The translations under genes and the position numbers were made by a program. The notes below the pieces were generated by a model. That model did no database searches. It was given only the letters and a program-made list of their open reading frames with translations, and was not told the DNA's origin. A stretch of DNA of 64,000 bases from UBA8389 sp942493385 (GTDB lineage: Bacteria > Bacteroidota > Bacteroidia > Bacteroidales > UBA1402): assembly GCA_942493385.1 (NCBI GenBank), contig OW818699.1, forward strand, positions 2,790,001 through 2,854,000, written 5' to 3'. Within the stretch, counting starts at the first letter, position 1. Every line of letters starts with the position of its first letter. Shown here one piece after another: positions 9,770-17,967 of the stretch.

Positions 9770-10486
9770 ATGTTGTCTGAATCCAACCGTATGCCCCACT
9801 ACCGCATGCTCTACGAAGCATTGCGAAACCAGATTGAAAGCGGCGTCTATATTCCCGGCGACCTCCTACCTTCCGAAAATGAGCTGAGCGCGCTGTACGA
9901 ACTGGCCAGGCCTACTGTACGGAATGCGCTGGACCGCCTGGTCGTAGACGGTTTCATCCAAAAACAACAGGGCAAAGGCAGCATCGTCACCGGAAAGCCC
10001 AAGGGGGTTGGCATCCTTTCGCTGACCGGCACCACATCGGCCATTGGCGAGAAATTGGTTACAAAAATCGTCGTGAAACCGCAGATCAGACCCTGGAAAG
10101 AGGCTTTCGGGTTTCAAATCTCCGATGCCGAACGGGATGCTGGTTGCATCTATTTCGAGCGTCTACGATTCATCAACAACCGCCCAGTCTTTTTTGACAT
10201 CACCATGCTACCCAACATCAACCTGCCCCGCTTTACAGCCAGAAACCTCGACAACCAGTCACTTTTCAACATCTTGAGGGTACACTACCAATTGGAAGTG
10301 AAGGGCGGCGAGCAGCGCATCTTCGCCATCAAGGCAGACAAACGCCTGCTCGACCATTTCGAAGTGAAACCCGGACACCCCGTGCTCCAGTTGGACCGCA
10401 AGATCGAGACCAACCGGGTGGGCATGCACCTGTACAGCCAGGTTTACTGCAACACTCAGGAATATGCCCTGTTCGGTTCATTTTAA
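9770..10486 (+). CDS. GntR-family regulator with UTRA ligand domain (HutC subfamily)
   Basis: The 238-residue protein has an N-terminal GntR winged helix (about residues 8-72: PGDLLPSENELSALYELARP then TVRNALDRLVVDGF) and a UTRA effector-binding domain (about 85-235). UTRA domains of this subfamily bind small metabolites, often sugars or amino-acid derivatives, and release the repressor from DNA. The start at 9770 gives MLSESNRMPHYRMLYEAL; an internal ATG at 9791 is also possible. It is the first gene of a tightly packed plus-strand cluster and probably controls it. Confidence 0.9.
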   Translation: MLSESNRMPHYRMLYEALRNQIESGVYIPGDLLPSENELSALYELARPTVRNALDRLVVDGFIQKQQGKGSIVTGKPKGVGILSLTGTTSAIGEKLVTKIVVKPQIRPWKEAFGFQISDAERDAGCIYFERLRFINNRPVFFDITMLPNINLPRFTARNLDNQSLFNILRVHYQLEVKGGEQRIFAIKADKRLLDHFEVKPGHPVLQLDRKIETNRVGMHLYSQVYCNTQEYALFGSF

Positions 10487-10496
10487 AACCCTTCGC

Positions 10497-11429
10497 ATGG
10501 AGGACCTGCCTGAACTGAACGACAGGCATACCCTCTACACCTTCGATCCTCGCAGCATTTTGGATGAATGCCTGGGCAAGCACCGATACATCGTTTCCTG
10601 CGAAAACCTGCTCTGCCAGATGCTTTCCAATCAACATACCGCGGTGAACCAATACGCTGCAAAATTGCCTCATCCCGGAAGGAACGACTTGTTTGTCGTA
10701 CCCATAACCGGCGACCCAAGGCCCTCACTTTACAACCGAATGGAAAACCTTGTTTTGCCGGATGGAATCGAGCAAATCTATGTTTGCGTACCTCATCCGG
10801 AAGCCGATTCTCTGGCTGCGAACTTAAACCTCCACTTGAACTATAAGCATTCTGATTTTTTAAAGTACAACGATAAGATTGCACAAAAGACGTTGCTGGG
10901 CGACCTGTCGCCTGCTTGGGAAATCATCGATCCAAAAACGCATCTGTTTGATGAATCGGAGGATTGTTACTACAAAAGAGCCAATGGAGCAGGTGGTTAC
11001 GCGACCTTTCACTGCACAGAAAGGCAAGGTATGAAGATGCCAAGTCGCAAGTACCCTGCCTTGTGGTTTAAAGAAGCAACGGTTGAAGGTGAGCCATGCA
11101 GTGTTCAGATATACAGATACTTGGATGGCGTATACATAGTATTCGGTTTTTCAGAAATGCGCATCATCGAACGTAAAACCTACGCCGGAGGGCTGATGCG
11201 ACGAATTGACTGTTTGAATCGGGAGCAATGCGATCAGATTCATGAAGCGCTCCGACGGTTAGACCCCTTGCTCCACGGGTATCGTGGTTTCATGGGTTTG
11301 GACTTTATGGCAAATAAAAACAAATTGCAGTTTCTCGAGGCTAATGTACGGGTTACAATGGCTACCTTTGCCACTCTGGAACTAAATACCAGCGACAAAC
11401 TGGAATTATCCTTTTATCGGTTTCGATGA
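10497..11429 (+). CDS. ATP-grasp-fold protein of unknown substrate
   Basis: The 310-residue product shows ATP-grasp features: a nucleotide-binding lysine in YYKRANGAGGYAT, an effector strand with Glu (FKEATVEGEPCSVQIY), and the metal-binding end motif FMGLDFM...LQFLEANVRVTMATF, corresponding to the usual D..E.N.R. Such enzymes join a carboxylate and an amine via an acyl phosphate. I chose ATG 10497, ten bases after the regulator stop; an upstream ATG at 10464 would overlap the regulator gene. The last codons overlap the next gene by 4 nt (ATGA), so translation is probably coupled. The substrate is unknown. Confidence 0.7.
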   Translation: MEDLPELNDRHTLYTFDPRSILDECLGKHRYIVSCENLLCQMLSNQHTAVNQYAAKLPHPGRNDLFVVPITGDPRPSLYNRMENLVLPDGIEQIYVCVPHPEADSLAANLNLHLNYKHSDFLKYNDKIAQKTLLGDLSPAWEIIDPKTHLFDESEDCYYKRANGAGGYATFHCTERQGMKMPSRKYPALWFKEATVEGEPCSVQIYRYLDGVYIVFGFSEMRIIERKTYAGGLMRRIDCLNREQCDQIHEALRRLDPLLHGYRGFMGLDFMANKNKLQFLEANVRVTMATFATLELNTSDKLELSFYRFR

Positions 11430-12544
11430 GTACAAGAATAAACATCTTTTTTTGTTGCCTGATTTTGATGGTGATAACTGCTCAGGCACAACAAGCTGAC
11501 AGTTACTCGGCACGTCGGCAAGTACTGAATGCATCGGCTTCTACCGTAAAAAGGGACCTGAAACGTGATACGATTTCTGCCATTTGCAAACAATTAAAGC
11601 CACTTGGTCGAATTCTCGAGACACCAGGCTATTTTGTTTGGTGCTGCGCGCCCATTTTTGATGAAAAGGGACAAGTGCATGTCTTTTATTCCCGCTGGTC
11701 CGACAAACTCGGCATGGGTGGATGGTTGCGCGGTTGTGAAATCGCACATGCTGTCGCCCAAAAGCCGGAAGGACCCTATGAATATGTGGAAACTGTTCTA
11801 GCACCGAGACCCGGTTACTGGGACGCTACCACCTGCCACAACCCACACATTCAATTTGTTGACGGATTGTATTGCCTTTTTTACATGGGCAATTCAAACG
11901 GAAAGACCAACACCAAGCGCATCGGCCTTGCCACTTCCAAAAGCCTGAACGGGCCATGGACACGAGGCGACAAGCCCTTATTGGAAGTGGGTTCATCAGG
12001 CAGTTGGGACGACCATTGCACCACCAACCCCTCTTTCCTCAAGGATTCAGAAGGTAAATACCGCCTGTATTACAAATCCTGGAACGACTCAGACTATGTA
12101 AACAGCTCGGGAAGCATCAGAGGAAACCGCAAATACGGACTTGCAGTATCCGAAAGTCTGTTTGGACCCTATGTTCGTGTACCAGAAAACCCCATCGTGG
12201 ATTTTTCGAAATACGGTGATAACAAGCAAGTAGAGGATGCCTACATATGGCAGGATAGCAATGGATACCACATGCTGATGCGTGACATGGGTTTCTACAA
12301 CCATACGGTCGGTTTGTATTTCGATTCAAAAGACGGCATTCACTGGAATGAGCCGAAAATTGGCTGGTACGGGTTAAGTGCATACATAAAGGAACCAACT
12401 CCTCCTTCAAACCTCAAACGCTACGGCAGGTTGGAACGCCCGCAATTGCTTTTCAAAAATGGCAAACCGGCCTACCTATTCAATGCAGCCCAAGGTGGCT
12501 CATTCGGGACAGCTTCAGGCTTTGTTTTTAAAATAAACGACTAG
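11426..12544 (+). CDS. Secreted five-bladed beta-propeller glycosidase-like protein (GH43/GH117-like)
   Basis: The 372-residue protein has a signal peptide (ending ITAQAQQ) and the appearance of GH43/GH117-type propellers: repeated blocks such as GYFVWCCAPIFDEKGQVHVFYSRW, read here in pieces as APIFDEKGQVHVFYSRW, then HNPHIQFVDGLYCLFYMG, CTTNPSFLKDSEGKYRLYYK and VEDAYIWQDSNGYHMLMRD. Candidate acids are the Asp and Glu residues opening these blades. Family 43 enzymes act on arabinans, xylans and galactans; this assignment to a family is approximate. It is translationally coupled to the ATP-grasp gene upstream and abuts the DedA-like gene downstream. Confidence 0.75.
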   Translation: MSTRINIFFCCLILMVITAQAQQADSYSARRQVLNASASTVKRDLKRDTISAICKQLKPLGRILETPGYFVWCCAPIFDEKGQVHVFYSRWSDKLGMGGWLRGCEIAHAVAQKPEGPYEYVETVLAPRPGYWDATTCHNPHIQFVDGLYCLFYMGNSNGKTNTKRIGLATSKSLNGPWTRGDKPLLEVGSSGSWDDHCTTNPSFLKDSEGKYRLYYKSWNDSDYVNSSGSIRGNRKYGLAVSESLFGPYVRVPENPIVDFSKYGDNKQVEDAYIWQDSNGYHMLMRDMGFYNHTVGLYFDSKDGIHWNEPKIGWYGLSAYIKEPTPPSNLKRYGRLERPQLLFKNGKPAYLFNAAQGGSFGTASGFVFKIND

Positions 12545-12997
12545 ATGCAGACACTGATCGAATGGAGTTATTTCGGGCTTTTCTTAGCCACTTTTCTCGC
12601 GGGAAGCATCCTGCCGTTCAGTTCGGAAGTCGTATTGAGTGGTGTGTTGGCTTTGGAGGGAATCAACGCTTGGGGTTGCATTGCTGCAGCAACAGCGGGA
12701 AATTTTTTGGGTGGGATGACCTGCTACTGGATCGGCCATTTCGGCAAAATCGAGTGGATTGAGAAATACCTGAAAGTCAAACCAGAAAAGCTCCAAAAAT
12801 ATCTGAGATACATGCAGGGCAAAGGTTCGTGGATGGCCGTTTTCACGTTTGTTCCCGTGGTAGGCGACTTATTGGCCGTCACATTGGGATATATGCGTGC
12901 AAACATCTGGGTAACAGCACTAACCATGTTGATTGGTAAGTTCCTGCGTTATTGGCTTTGGATGATCCTCACCTATAAAGTCATCAGTTTTTTTTAA
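12545..12997 (+). CDS. DedA/YqaA-like inner-membrane protein (VTT domain)
   Basis: The 150-residue protein has 4-5 hydrophobic segments and the DedA/SNARE-associated (VTT) pattern. A re-entrant start (SILPFSSEVVLSG) and G.F.P.V.GD.LAVTLGYMR-type residues (FTFVPVVGDLLAVTLGYMR) are visible. DedA-family proteins are linked to undecaprenyl-phosphate or phospholipid translocation and envelope homeostasis. The ATG directly follows the stop of the glycosidase-like gene, so it is in the same transcription unit. Confidence 0.85.
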   Translation: MQTLIEWSYFGLFLATFLAGSILPFSSEVVLSGVLALEGINAWGCIAAATAGNFLGGMTCYWIGHFGKIEWIEKYLKVKPEKLQKYLRYMQGKGSWMAVFTFVPVVGDLLAVTLGYMRANIWVTALTMLIGKFLRYWLWMILTYKVISFF

Positions 12998-13003
12998 ATT
13001 TGT

Positions 13004-13011
13004 TATATTTG
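13004..13011 (+). promoter_or_regulatory. Candidate -7 box of the small winged-helix gene
   Basis: TATATTTG fits TAnnTTTG exactly and lies about 42 nt before the small gene start, within the short gap after the DedA-like gene. The -33 position is only a T tract. Confidence 0.45.
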
Positions 13012-13052
13012 CAACCAGATACTCCCAGGTTTAACTTAAAATTGAATTTAAA

Positions 13053-13232
13053 ATGGATACAAAAAGTCAAGTATTTGAAGCGATGAAAACCGCAGGCAAG
13101 CCCGTCAATGCTGGAAAAATCGTAGAAATCACCGGCATCGACCGCAAAGAAGTGGACAAGGCTATGAAACAATTAAAAGCCGAAGGCGCCATCGTTTCTC
13201 CCAAAGTTTGCTTTTGGGAACCCGCCAAATAA
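13053..13232 (+). CDS. Small winged-helix DNA-binding-like protein (59 aa)
   Basis: The 59-residue protein reads as one compact winged helix: an N-terminal helix (SQVFEAMKTAG), KPVNAGKIVEITGI, a recognition-like helix (DRKEVDKAMKQLKAEG) and a short wing ending in CFWEPAK. The pattern resembles the small MarR/ArsR-like helix-turn-helix proteins that are common as stand-alone genes in Bacteroidota. Its partner and target are unknown. It has its own -7 box and a strong terminator, so it is probably monocistronic. There is no membrane segment or signal peptide. Confidence 0.75.
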   Translation: MDTKSQVFEAMKTAGKPVNAGKIVEITGIDRKEVDKAMKQLKAEGAIVSPKVCFWEPAK

Positions 13233-13250
13233 GCATGATCAGACTCATTA

Positions 13251-13296
13251 AACTGCACGAAGTGGTGCTCCGGCATCCCAACGTGCAGTTTTTATT
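13251..13296 (+). terminator. Rho-independent terminator after small winged-helix gene
   Basis: There is a perfect 9-bp stem, AACTGCACG/CGTGCAGTT (13251-13259 with 13282-13290), with a 22-nt loop and a following T-rich tail (TTTATTTT). Confidence 0.85.
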
Positions 13297-13331
13297 TTCA
13301 AGCAGTTTTTATTAACCAAAACCCAGTAACA

Positions 13332-15362
13332 ATGTTTTACAAAACAAACTATCCGTTACTTTGTTTCAACAGATGGACCCGCAAAGGCTACGCGATTTTC
13401 GCAAGCCTGCACAAAGTCGTCAAAATCGGAGTCGTTACGTTCGCTTGCACCTTGGTGCAATTGAGCTACGAACCGCTTTTAGCCGAAGTGCAGGACAGTA
13501 CCAGCCGCAAGGGAGTCGATCTGGATGAAGTAGAGGTATCGAAGGACCAGCCCGTGGCATGGTCCGGAAATGCAAGGCTCGTCCAAGTGACGGAACGCCG
13601 AGAAATCAACGCGTCACCAGCCAAAAGCCTTGACGATCTCCTTGAATCCATAGCCGGCGTGGACATCCGGCAACGCGGCAGCGACGGCGTGCAAGCCGAT
13701 GTCAGTATCCGCGGCGGTTCCTTCGACCAAGTCCTCATCCTTCTCAACGGGGTCAACATCACCGACCCACAGACCGGCCACTTCAACCTCGATATACCGG
13801 TCGAACTCCAAAACATCCAACGCATCGAACTTCTTCAGGGACCCAATGCCCGAATATGGGGACCAAACGCCTTCAGCGGTGTCATCAACATCGTAACAGG
13901 CCAAGATTCAAAGCAACCAAGTAAACGGCTACAAGCACAAGTCGGGGGTGGCAGCTTTGGTTTTCTCCAAGGAAGTGGCTCTGTGGACCTCAACAGCATT
14001 CATTGGAACTCGACCTTATCCGCTTCGTACAAGCAAAGTGACGGTTACCGCAACAACACCGATTTCAATTACTTCAACAGTCTTTTCCATACCAAGTATC
14101 GCTCTAATGAGCTCGGAAACTTTCAATTTCAGGCCGGCTACCAGCAAAAGTCGTTTGGAGCAAACAGTTTCTACACCTTTCTCTATCCCAACCAATTTGA
14201 GCGTACAAAAACGCTGTTTACCGCGTTGAATTGGGAAAAGAAATTTGGCAATACCAGTTTGGAAGCGCAACTTAGCGAGCGCATCCACCACGACCGCTTT
14301 GAACTCTTCCGCAATTTTGAGAACGCAGCAGCTTTTTATACTGGACACAATTATCACCTGACTTCAGTAACATCCGGAAATTTGATGCTGCATCAACGCA
14401 GCAGCTTCGGCAGAACCACCGTTGGAATGGACATCCGAGACGAGCAGATTTGGAGCAATGTGCTTGGCGTTACCACCCCCTCTCCCAAAAGCGATTTCTT
14501 CGATGAAACGGGTTCTTTTACTAAATACAAAAGGCGTACAAACTACCGATTGTTTGCAGATCAGACTGTTTATTTGGGAGAAGACTTGAAAGTCTCCGGA
14601 GGTTTTTCAGGAAATTTGAACAGCGATTTCAAGCCCTATTTTCTCGGTGGAATGGATGTAGCATACAGCCTGTCCGAAAACCTATACTTGAACTTTGGAG
14701 TGAATCATTCCTACCGACTGCCTACGTTCATGGATTTATACTACAAATCAAGGACACAGATTAGCAATCCGTACTTAAAACCCGAACAATCAACTACTTA
14801 CGAAGTAAGCACACAGTTTCATCAAGGAGTCTTCAGTGCCTCAGCCACAGGATTTTACCGCCATGGAACGAATGTGATAGATTGGGTGAAACTTCCCGAT
14901 TCAACGAATTACATCAGCCGCAATGAGACTGCGATAAATGCCATTGGAGGTGAACTGATGGTGGAATATAAGAATCTCAAAGGCTTATTGAAAGACGTAA
15001 GAATATCCTACACCAGCCTGTCCATGGACAAAAATGCCTCCGGATACGACTCCCAATATGCGCTCGATTATTTGCGCAATAAAATCAATCTACATCTGGA
15101 ACACGGTATTTGGAGCCAAAAAAACTTTGGCGACGTAACAGCAAGCTGGAATGTTTCATGGCAAGATCGTGCTGGAACTTACTCGATCCCCTTGATTAAA
15201 TATGAACCTTATACCAAAGCAGATTTGAGACTTAGCTGGCAAAACAAAGCCTATCGGGTGAATTGCGATTTGAACAACCTGTTCAATGAACAGTATGCCG
15301 ACTTCGGTGGATTGCCCCAACCGGGCCGCTCCATCCGAGCAACTGTTCAAGTAACTTTATAA
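13332..15362 (+). CDS. TonB-dependent outer-membrane receptor
   Basis: The 676-residue protein has an N-terminal export region preceded by a basic stretch (NRWTRKGYAIFASLHKVVKIG) of a kind seen in Bacteroidota TonB receptors. It has a TonB-box-like start after cleavage, a plug domain (about 80-205: KSLDDLLESIAGVDIRQRG, VSIRGGSFDQVLILLNGV, IELLQGPNARIWGPNAFSGV) and a 22-strand-type barrel ending in ATVQVTL. No carboxypeptidase-like N-terminal extension or SusD partner is present, so it is closer to BtuB/FepA-type receptors than to SusC. The ligand is uncertain; a cobamide or siderophore is plausible. Only ~35 nt separate it from the previous terminator, too short for a cobalamin riboswitch. 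Confidence 0.9.
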   Translation: MFYKTNYPLLCFNRWTRKGYAIFASLHKVVKIGVVTFACTLVQLSYEPLLAEVQDSTSRKGVDLDEVEVSKDQPVAWSGNARLVQVTERREINASPAKSLDDLLESIAGVDIRQRGSDGVQADVSIRGGSFDQVLILLNGVNITDPQTGHFNLDIPVELQNIQRIELLQGPNARIWGPNAFSGVINIVTGQDSKQPSKRLQAQVGGGSFGFLQGSGSVDLNSIHWNSTLSASYKQSDGYRNNTDFNYFNSLFHTKYRSNELGNFQFQAGYQQKSFGANSFYTFLYPNQFERTKTLFTALNWEKKFGNTSLEAQLSERIHHDRFELFRNFENAAAFYTGHNYHLTSVTSGNLMLHQRSSFGRTTVGMDIRDEQIWSNVLGVTTPSPKSDFFDETGSFTKYKRRTNYRLFADQTVYLGEDLKVSGGFSGNLNSDFKPYFLGGMDVAYSLSENLYLNFGVNHSYRLPTFMDLYYKSRTQISNPYLKPEQSTTYEVSTQFHQGVFSASATGFYRHGTNVIDWVKLPDSTNYISRNETAINAIGGELMVEYKNLKGLLKDVRISYTSLSMDKNASGYDSQYALDYLRNKINLHLEHGIWSQKNFGDVTASWNVSWQDRAGTYSIPLIKYEPYTKADLRLSWQNKAYRVNCDLNNLFNEQYADFGGLPQPGRSIRATVQVTL

Positions 15363-15371
15363 ATAAAAAGG

Positions 15372-15405
15372 ATAAACGGGAGGCTATTGAAAGCTTCCCG
15401 TTTAT
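15372..15405. terminator. Bidirectional terminator between converging genes
   Basis: The 10-bp stem ATAAACGGGA/TCCCGTTTAT (15372-15381 with 15396-15405) has an inner partial GCT/AGC pairing. A/T-rich flanks on both sides suit termination of the TonB receptor gene and of the convergent S4 gene, whose stop overlaps the right arm. Confidence 0.75.
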
Positions 15406-15629
15406 TTCTTTACCGAAATTTCGAAATCCAATAACGAAACCACATCCCCAGGTCGAATTTTGGCCCGTTTACGGTAGTCCACGACCCCATTGAGCAGCAC
15501 CTGACCTTCTACGACGAGCATCTGCGCTTCACCGCCAGAATTGGCAACTTGAGTGACTTTGAGAAGTTGTACCAAGGGAATGAATTCCTCCCCTTCCCGA
15601 ATACTGAAATCAATTTTATTCATGTTCAT
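15402..15629 (-). CDS. S4-domain RNA-binding protein
   Basis: The 75-residue protein is one S4 RNA-binding domain of the YaaA/YbcJ type: FIPLVQLLKVTQVANSGGEA, then VVEGQVLLNGVVDYRKRAKI and RPGDVV. These small proteins bind structured RNA, often rRNA. The start could be Met1 or Met3 (MNKIDF). It is the last gene of a likely minus-strand run (outer-membrane protein, S41 protease, S4), with a 34-nt gap to the protease gene. Confidence 0.85.
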   Translation of the reverse strand: MNMNKIDFSIREGEEFIPLVQLLKVTQVANSGGEAQMLVVEGQVLLNGVVDYRKRAKIRPGDVVSLLDFEISVKK

Positions 15630-15663
15630 CTTTTTAACGCCTTTCGGTCGCTACAAAGGTAAC

Positions 15664-16674
15664 TTAAATTACCCTCAGCAAAGCGATTGCTCGCTCAATA
15701 ATGGTATCGAAACCAGCTTTGGCGTCCGTAGAACGCATGTCAACCTTCACATCTGGGTCCAAACCCCATTCAATGTGCTGCATGGCCGCATCGTACATGG
15801 GCACGGCCGAAAAACGCACCATCCAGCCGTTTGGCAATTCATTCGACAAGGGCAAACCACCGCCACCACCGGTACGGTCACCAACAATGGTGGCATTTGG
15901 CGCGTACTTCATTTGGCTGACAAAGGCATTCGTAGCGCTGAACGATAGGCGGTTGGTTAGCACCATGACCGGTTTGGTCCAGTTCAAGGAATCACTTTTG
16001 TCGGTGTACATGGCAATCGGTTTCGAAAAATCGGAATGACCGTCACCCAATTTGTGGGTCATATAACCCGTTAGTGTTTTTTTATCGAAGAAACAGGAAG
16101 CCAAGGTTTCAGCCGAACTCAGATAACCTCCACCATTATCTCGTACATCCAAGATAAGTCCCTCACAATCGGACATATAATCGAATATGAACTTTAAATT
16201 GGTCAACGTAAACGTGGAGCTGAAATCGCTGTAATAGATGTAACCGATTCTTCCACCGTCAATTTTTCCGTACCGCATACCACCTGAAATTCGGTAATTA
16301 GAACCCAGATACCGTGGTGAATAAATCAATTCAGCCTGAAAATTGGACGGATAATCCTCAAACCAATTCCAATAGCGGCTTCTGTCGAAATCGGAATACA
16401 AATTGACGTGGCCGTCCCTCAATTCCTTTAGCATTTCACCCATGAGGTCAAAAAAATCAAATTCGTCCGAAACGGATGATAATTTACTCTGATACACCAC
16501 TTTAATGGAATCCCAATTAACCTGTTTGTAATCCAGGTAGCAGTAGCGGGTGTCGATGGTATTCCAAAGGGCGTCGAAATTGCCTTGCCAGGTATTCGGA
16601 TAGCTTACCGGATCTTCCACACAAGATGCGAGAACCAGCAACAAAGGCAAAAGTAGTTTGAGTCGTTTTTTCAT
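15664..16674 (-). CDS. S41-family (tail-specific-like) protease, lipoprotein
   Basis: The 336-residue protein has a lipoprotein signal (LVLASC, Cys18), so it is membrane-anchored outside the cytoplasm. The catalytic domain shows the S41 fold: GRIGYIYYSDFSSTF, DVRDNGGGYLSSAE, and the nucleophile region NRLSFSATNAF with Ser in FSAT. After it comes GDRTGGGGGLP, where C-terminal processing proteases have a GKG lysine; that lysine is absent here, as in tricorn-like members, so the general base must differ. No PDZ domain is clear. It follows the outer-membrane protein gene by 6 nt. Confidence 0.85.
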   Translation of the reverse strand: MKKRLKLLLPLLLVLASCVEDPVSYPNTWQGNFDALWNTIDTRYCYLDYKQVNWDSIKVVYQSKLSSVSDEFDFFDLMGEMLKELRDGHVNLYSDFDRSRYWNWFEDYPSNFQAELIYSPRYLGSNYRISGGMRYGKIDGGRIGYIYYSDFSSTFTLTNLKFIFDYMSDCEGLILDVRDNGGGYLSSAETLASCFFDKKTLTGYMTHKLGDGHSDFSKPIAMYTDKSDSLNWTKPVMVLTNRLSFSATNAFVSQMKYAPNATIVGDRTGGGGGLPLSNELPNGWMVRFSAVPMYDAAMQHIEWGLDPDVKVDMRSTDAKAGFDTIIERAIALLRVI

Positions 16675-16680
16675 AGGAGT

Positions 16681-17535
16681 TTACCATTCAGAACTAATGA
16701 AATGAGCCGGCGCCAGATTCTTTCGTCCACCAAACAGAATTAAATCGCAGGTGGCTCCTACTTGAAAACTTGTGATGTTCCGTCTGAACACCATGTTGTT
16801 GGCCGCATATTTGAGGTATTCGGTCTGAAAACCAATGTTCAATATCGAGTTTTTGAGCGGTATCTGAACCAAGTATCTAGCGTTCAGACCATTTTTGTTG
16901 TGCAGAGAAGTTAAATGAAACAAGTTTTCGTAACTATGTAGGTAATAGATTTCCGAATAGGACTCACCGCGGACAGGCACGAACATGAATCCCAACAAAG
17001 GAGTCTGGATGTCAGCTTGCAAACGAATGCGGTTTTTCCAAATAAGCAGGTCATAACGAAACGTTGCTGCCAGATTCAGGTTGGTAGCCAAATCCATGTT
17101 TCCGGCATTGTTTACATCTCTGCTGTAGGCTTTAACACCCATTTCGGCATCCCACTCTCCCCCAATTAGCACCTGCAAATTTTGCAATGGATTAAAAGCT
17201 GCCTGAACGCCATAACCAACATTTCCGCCAATGTAGGAAATGGTCGCAGATTGTGGCTTATTCATGGAAGTTCCTGCATTCAAACTGAAATCGGATCGAA
17301 GCGAAATCCGGTTATTATTGGCTTTTGCAAAACGACGAGTCGTATTGCTGAAGTGCATACCATAGCCACTGTAAGGCAAATCAGACAGATACGCATCGGT
17401 CAGATTCAGCATCGACCAACCATACTGCGTCGTAACAGAAGACAATAAATAGTTTTTTTGATCCGGTTCTTGCGCTGAAACAACTGTATTCCAACAAGCT
17501 GCCAAACCGAGCGCAATCCAAAAGACTTTGTGCAT
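16681..17535 (-). CDS. Predicted outer-membrane beta-barrel protein of unknown function
   Basis: The 284-residue protein has a signal peptide (ending CWNTVVSAQ) and alternating hydrophobic strands typical of a small barrel: SYIGGNVGYGVQAAFN, LNLAATFRYDLLIW, NSILNIGFQTEYLKY. It resembles the Bacteroidota DUF3316-type family in size and style, but I cannot confirm membership. The S41 protease gene starts 6 nt downstream, so the two are almost certainly cotranscribed and may work together at the outer membrane. Confidence 0.6.
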   Translation of the reverse strand: MHKVFWIALGLAACWNTVVSAQEPDQKNYLLSSVTTQYGWSMLNLTDAYLSDLPYSGYGMHFSNTTRRFAKANNNRISLRSDFSLNAGTSMNKPQSATISYIGGNVGYGVQAAFNPLQNLQVLIGGEWDAEMGVKAYSRDVNNAGNMDLATNLNLAATFRYDLLIWKNRIRLQADIQTPLLGFMFVPVRGESYSEIYYLHSYENLFHLTSLHNKNGLNARYLVQIPLKNSILNIGFQTEYLKYAANNMVFRRNITSFQVGATCDLILFGGRKNLAPAHFISSEW

Positions 17536-17601
17536 GTTTTTCAGGCTTTCTTATCCTCAAATGTAGTAAAAATCGATATATTCGCAGCAAATACGAGGAT
17601 T

Positions 17602-17967
17602 ATGATTGAAACAAAAAACATCGACGAATACATCGGCCTTTTTGAAGCGCCCATTCAAGTCCTGCTGAAACAAATGCGGGACATCATCCGCGAGGCTGCT
17701 CCGGATACAAAAGAAGTTATCAGTTATGGAATGCCGGCCTACCAGCAAAAAAGTGTGCTGGTCTATTTTGCCGCAGCAAAAAAACACATCGGTTTTTATC
17801 CGACCGGTTCAGGTGTCACGGCTTTTTCGGAAGAGTTGACAGAATTGGGCATAAAGTTTTCAAAGGGTGCCATCCAATTACCTATGAATAAGCCACTTCC
17901 AAAAGATTTGATTCAGCGGATCGTGCGTTTCCGCATTGAAGACGACCTACTAAGATCGCGTAAATGA
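17602..17967 (+). CDS. DUF1801 (YdhG-like) protein
   Basis: The 121-residue protein matches the DUF1801/YdhG fold: IDEYIGLFEAPIQVLLKQMR, a conserved ISYGMPAYQQK motif, HIGFYPTG, and the C-terminal GAIQLPMNKPLPKDLIQRIV. Relatives have a frataxin-like fold and have been proposed as iron chaperones, but the general function is unknown. I use ATG 17602, which follows a good -7 box (TATATTCG, 17577-17584); an earlier ATG at 17530 would overlap the divergent gene. Its stop directly abuts the stop of the convergent MATE gene. Confidence 0.85.
   Translation: MIETKNIDEYIGLFEAPIQVLLKQMRDIIREAAPDTKEVISYGMPAYQQKSVLVYFAAAKKHIGFYPTGSGVTAFSEELTELGIKFSKGAIQLPMNKPLPKDLIQRIVRFRIEDDLLRSRK

Noticed and set aside
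13297..13331. Possible cobalamin riboswitch before the TonB receptor
   Set aside because: Only about 35 nt separate the upstream terminator from the start codon, too short for the element, and no conserved box was seen.
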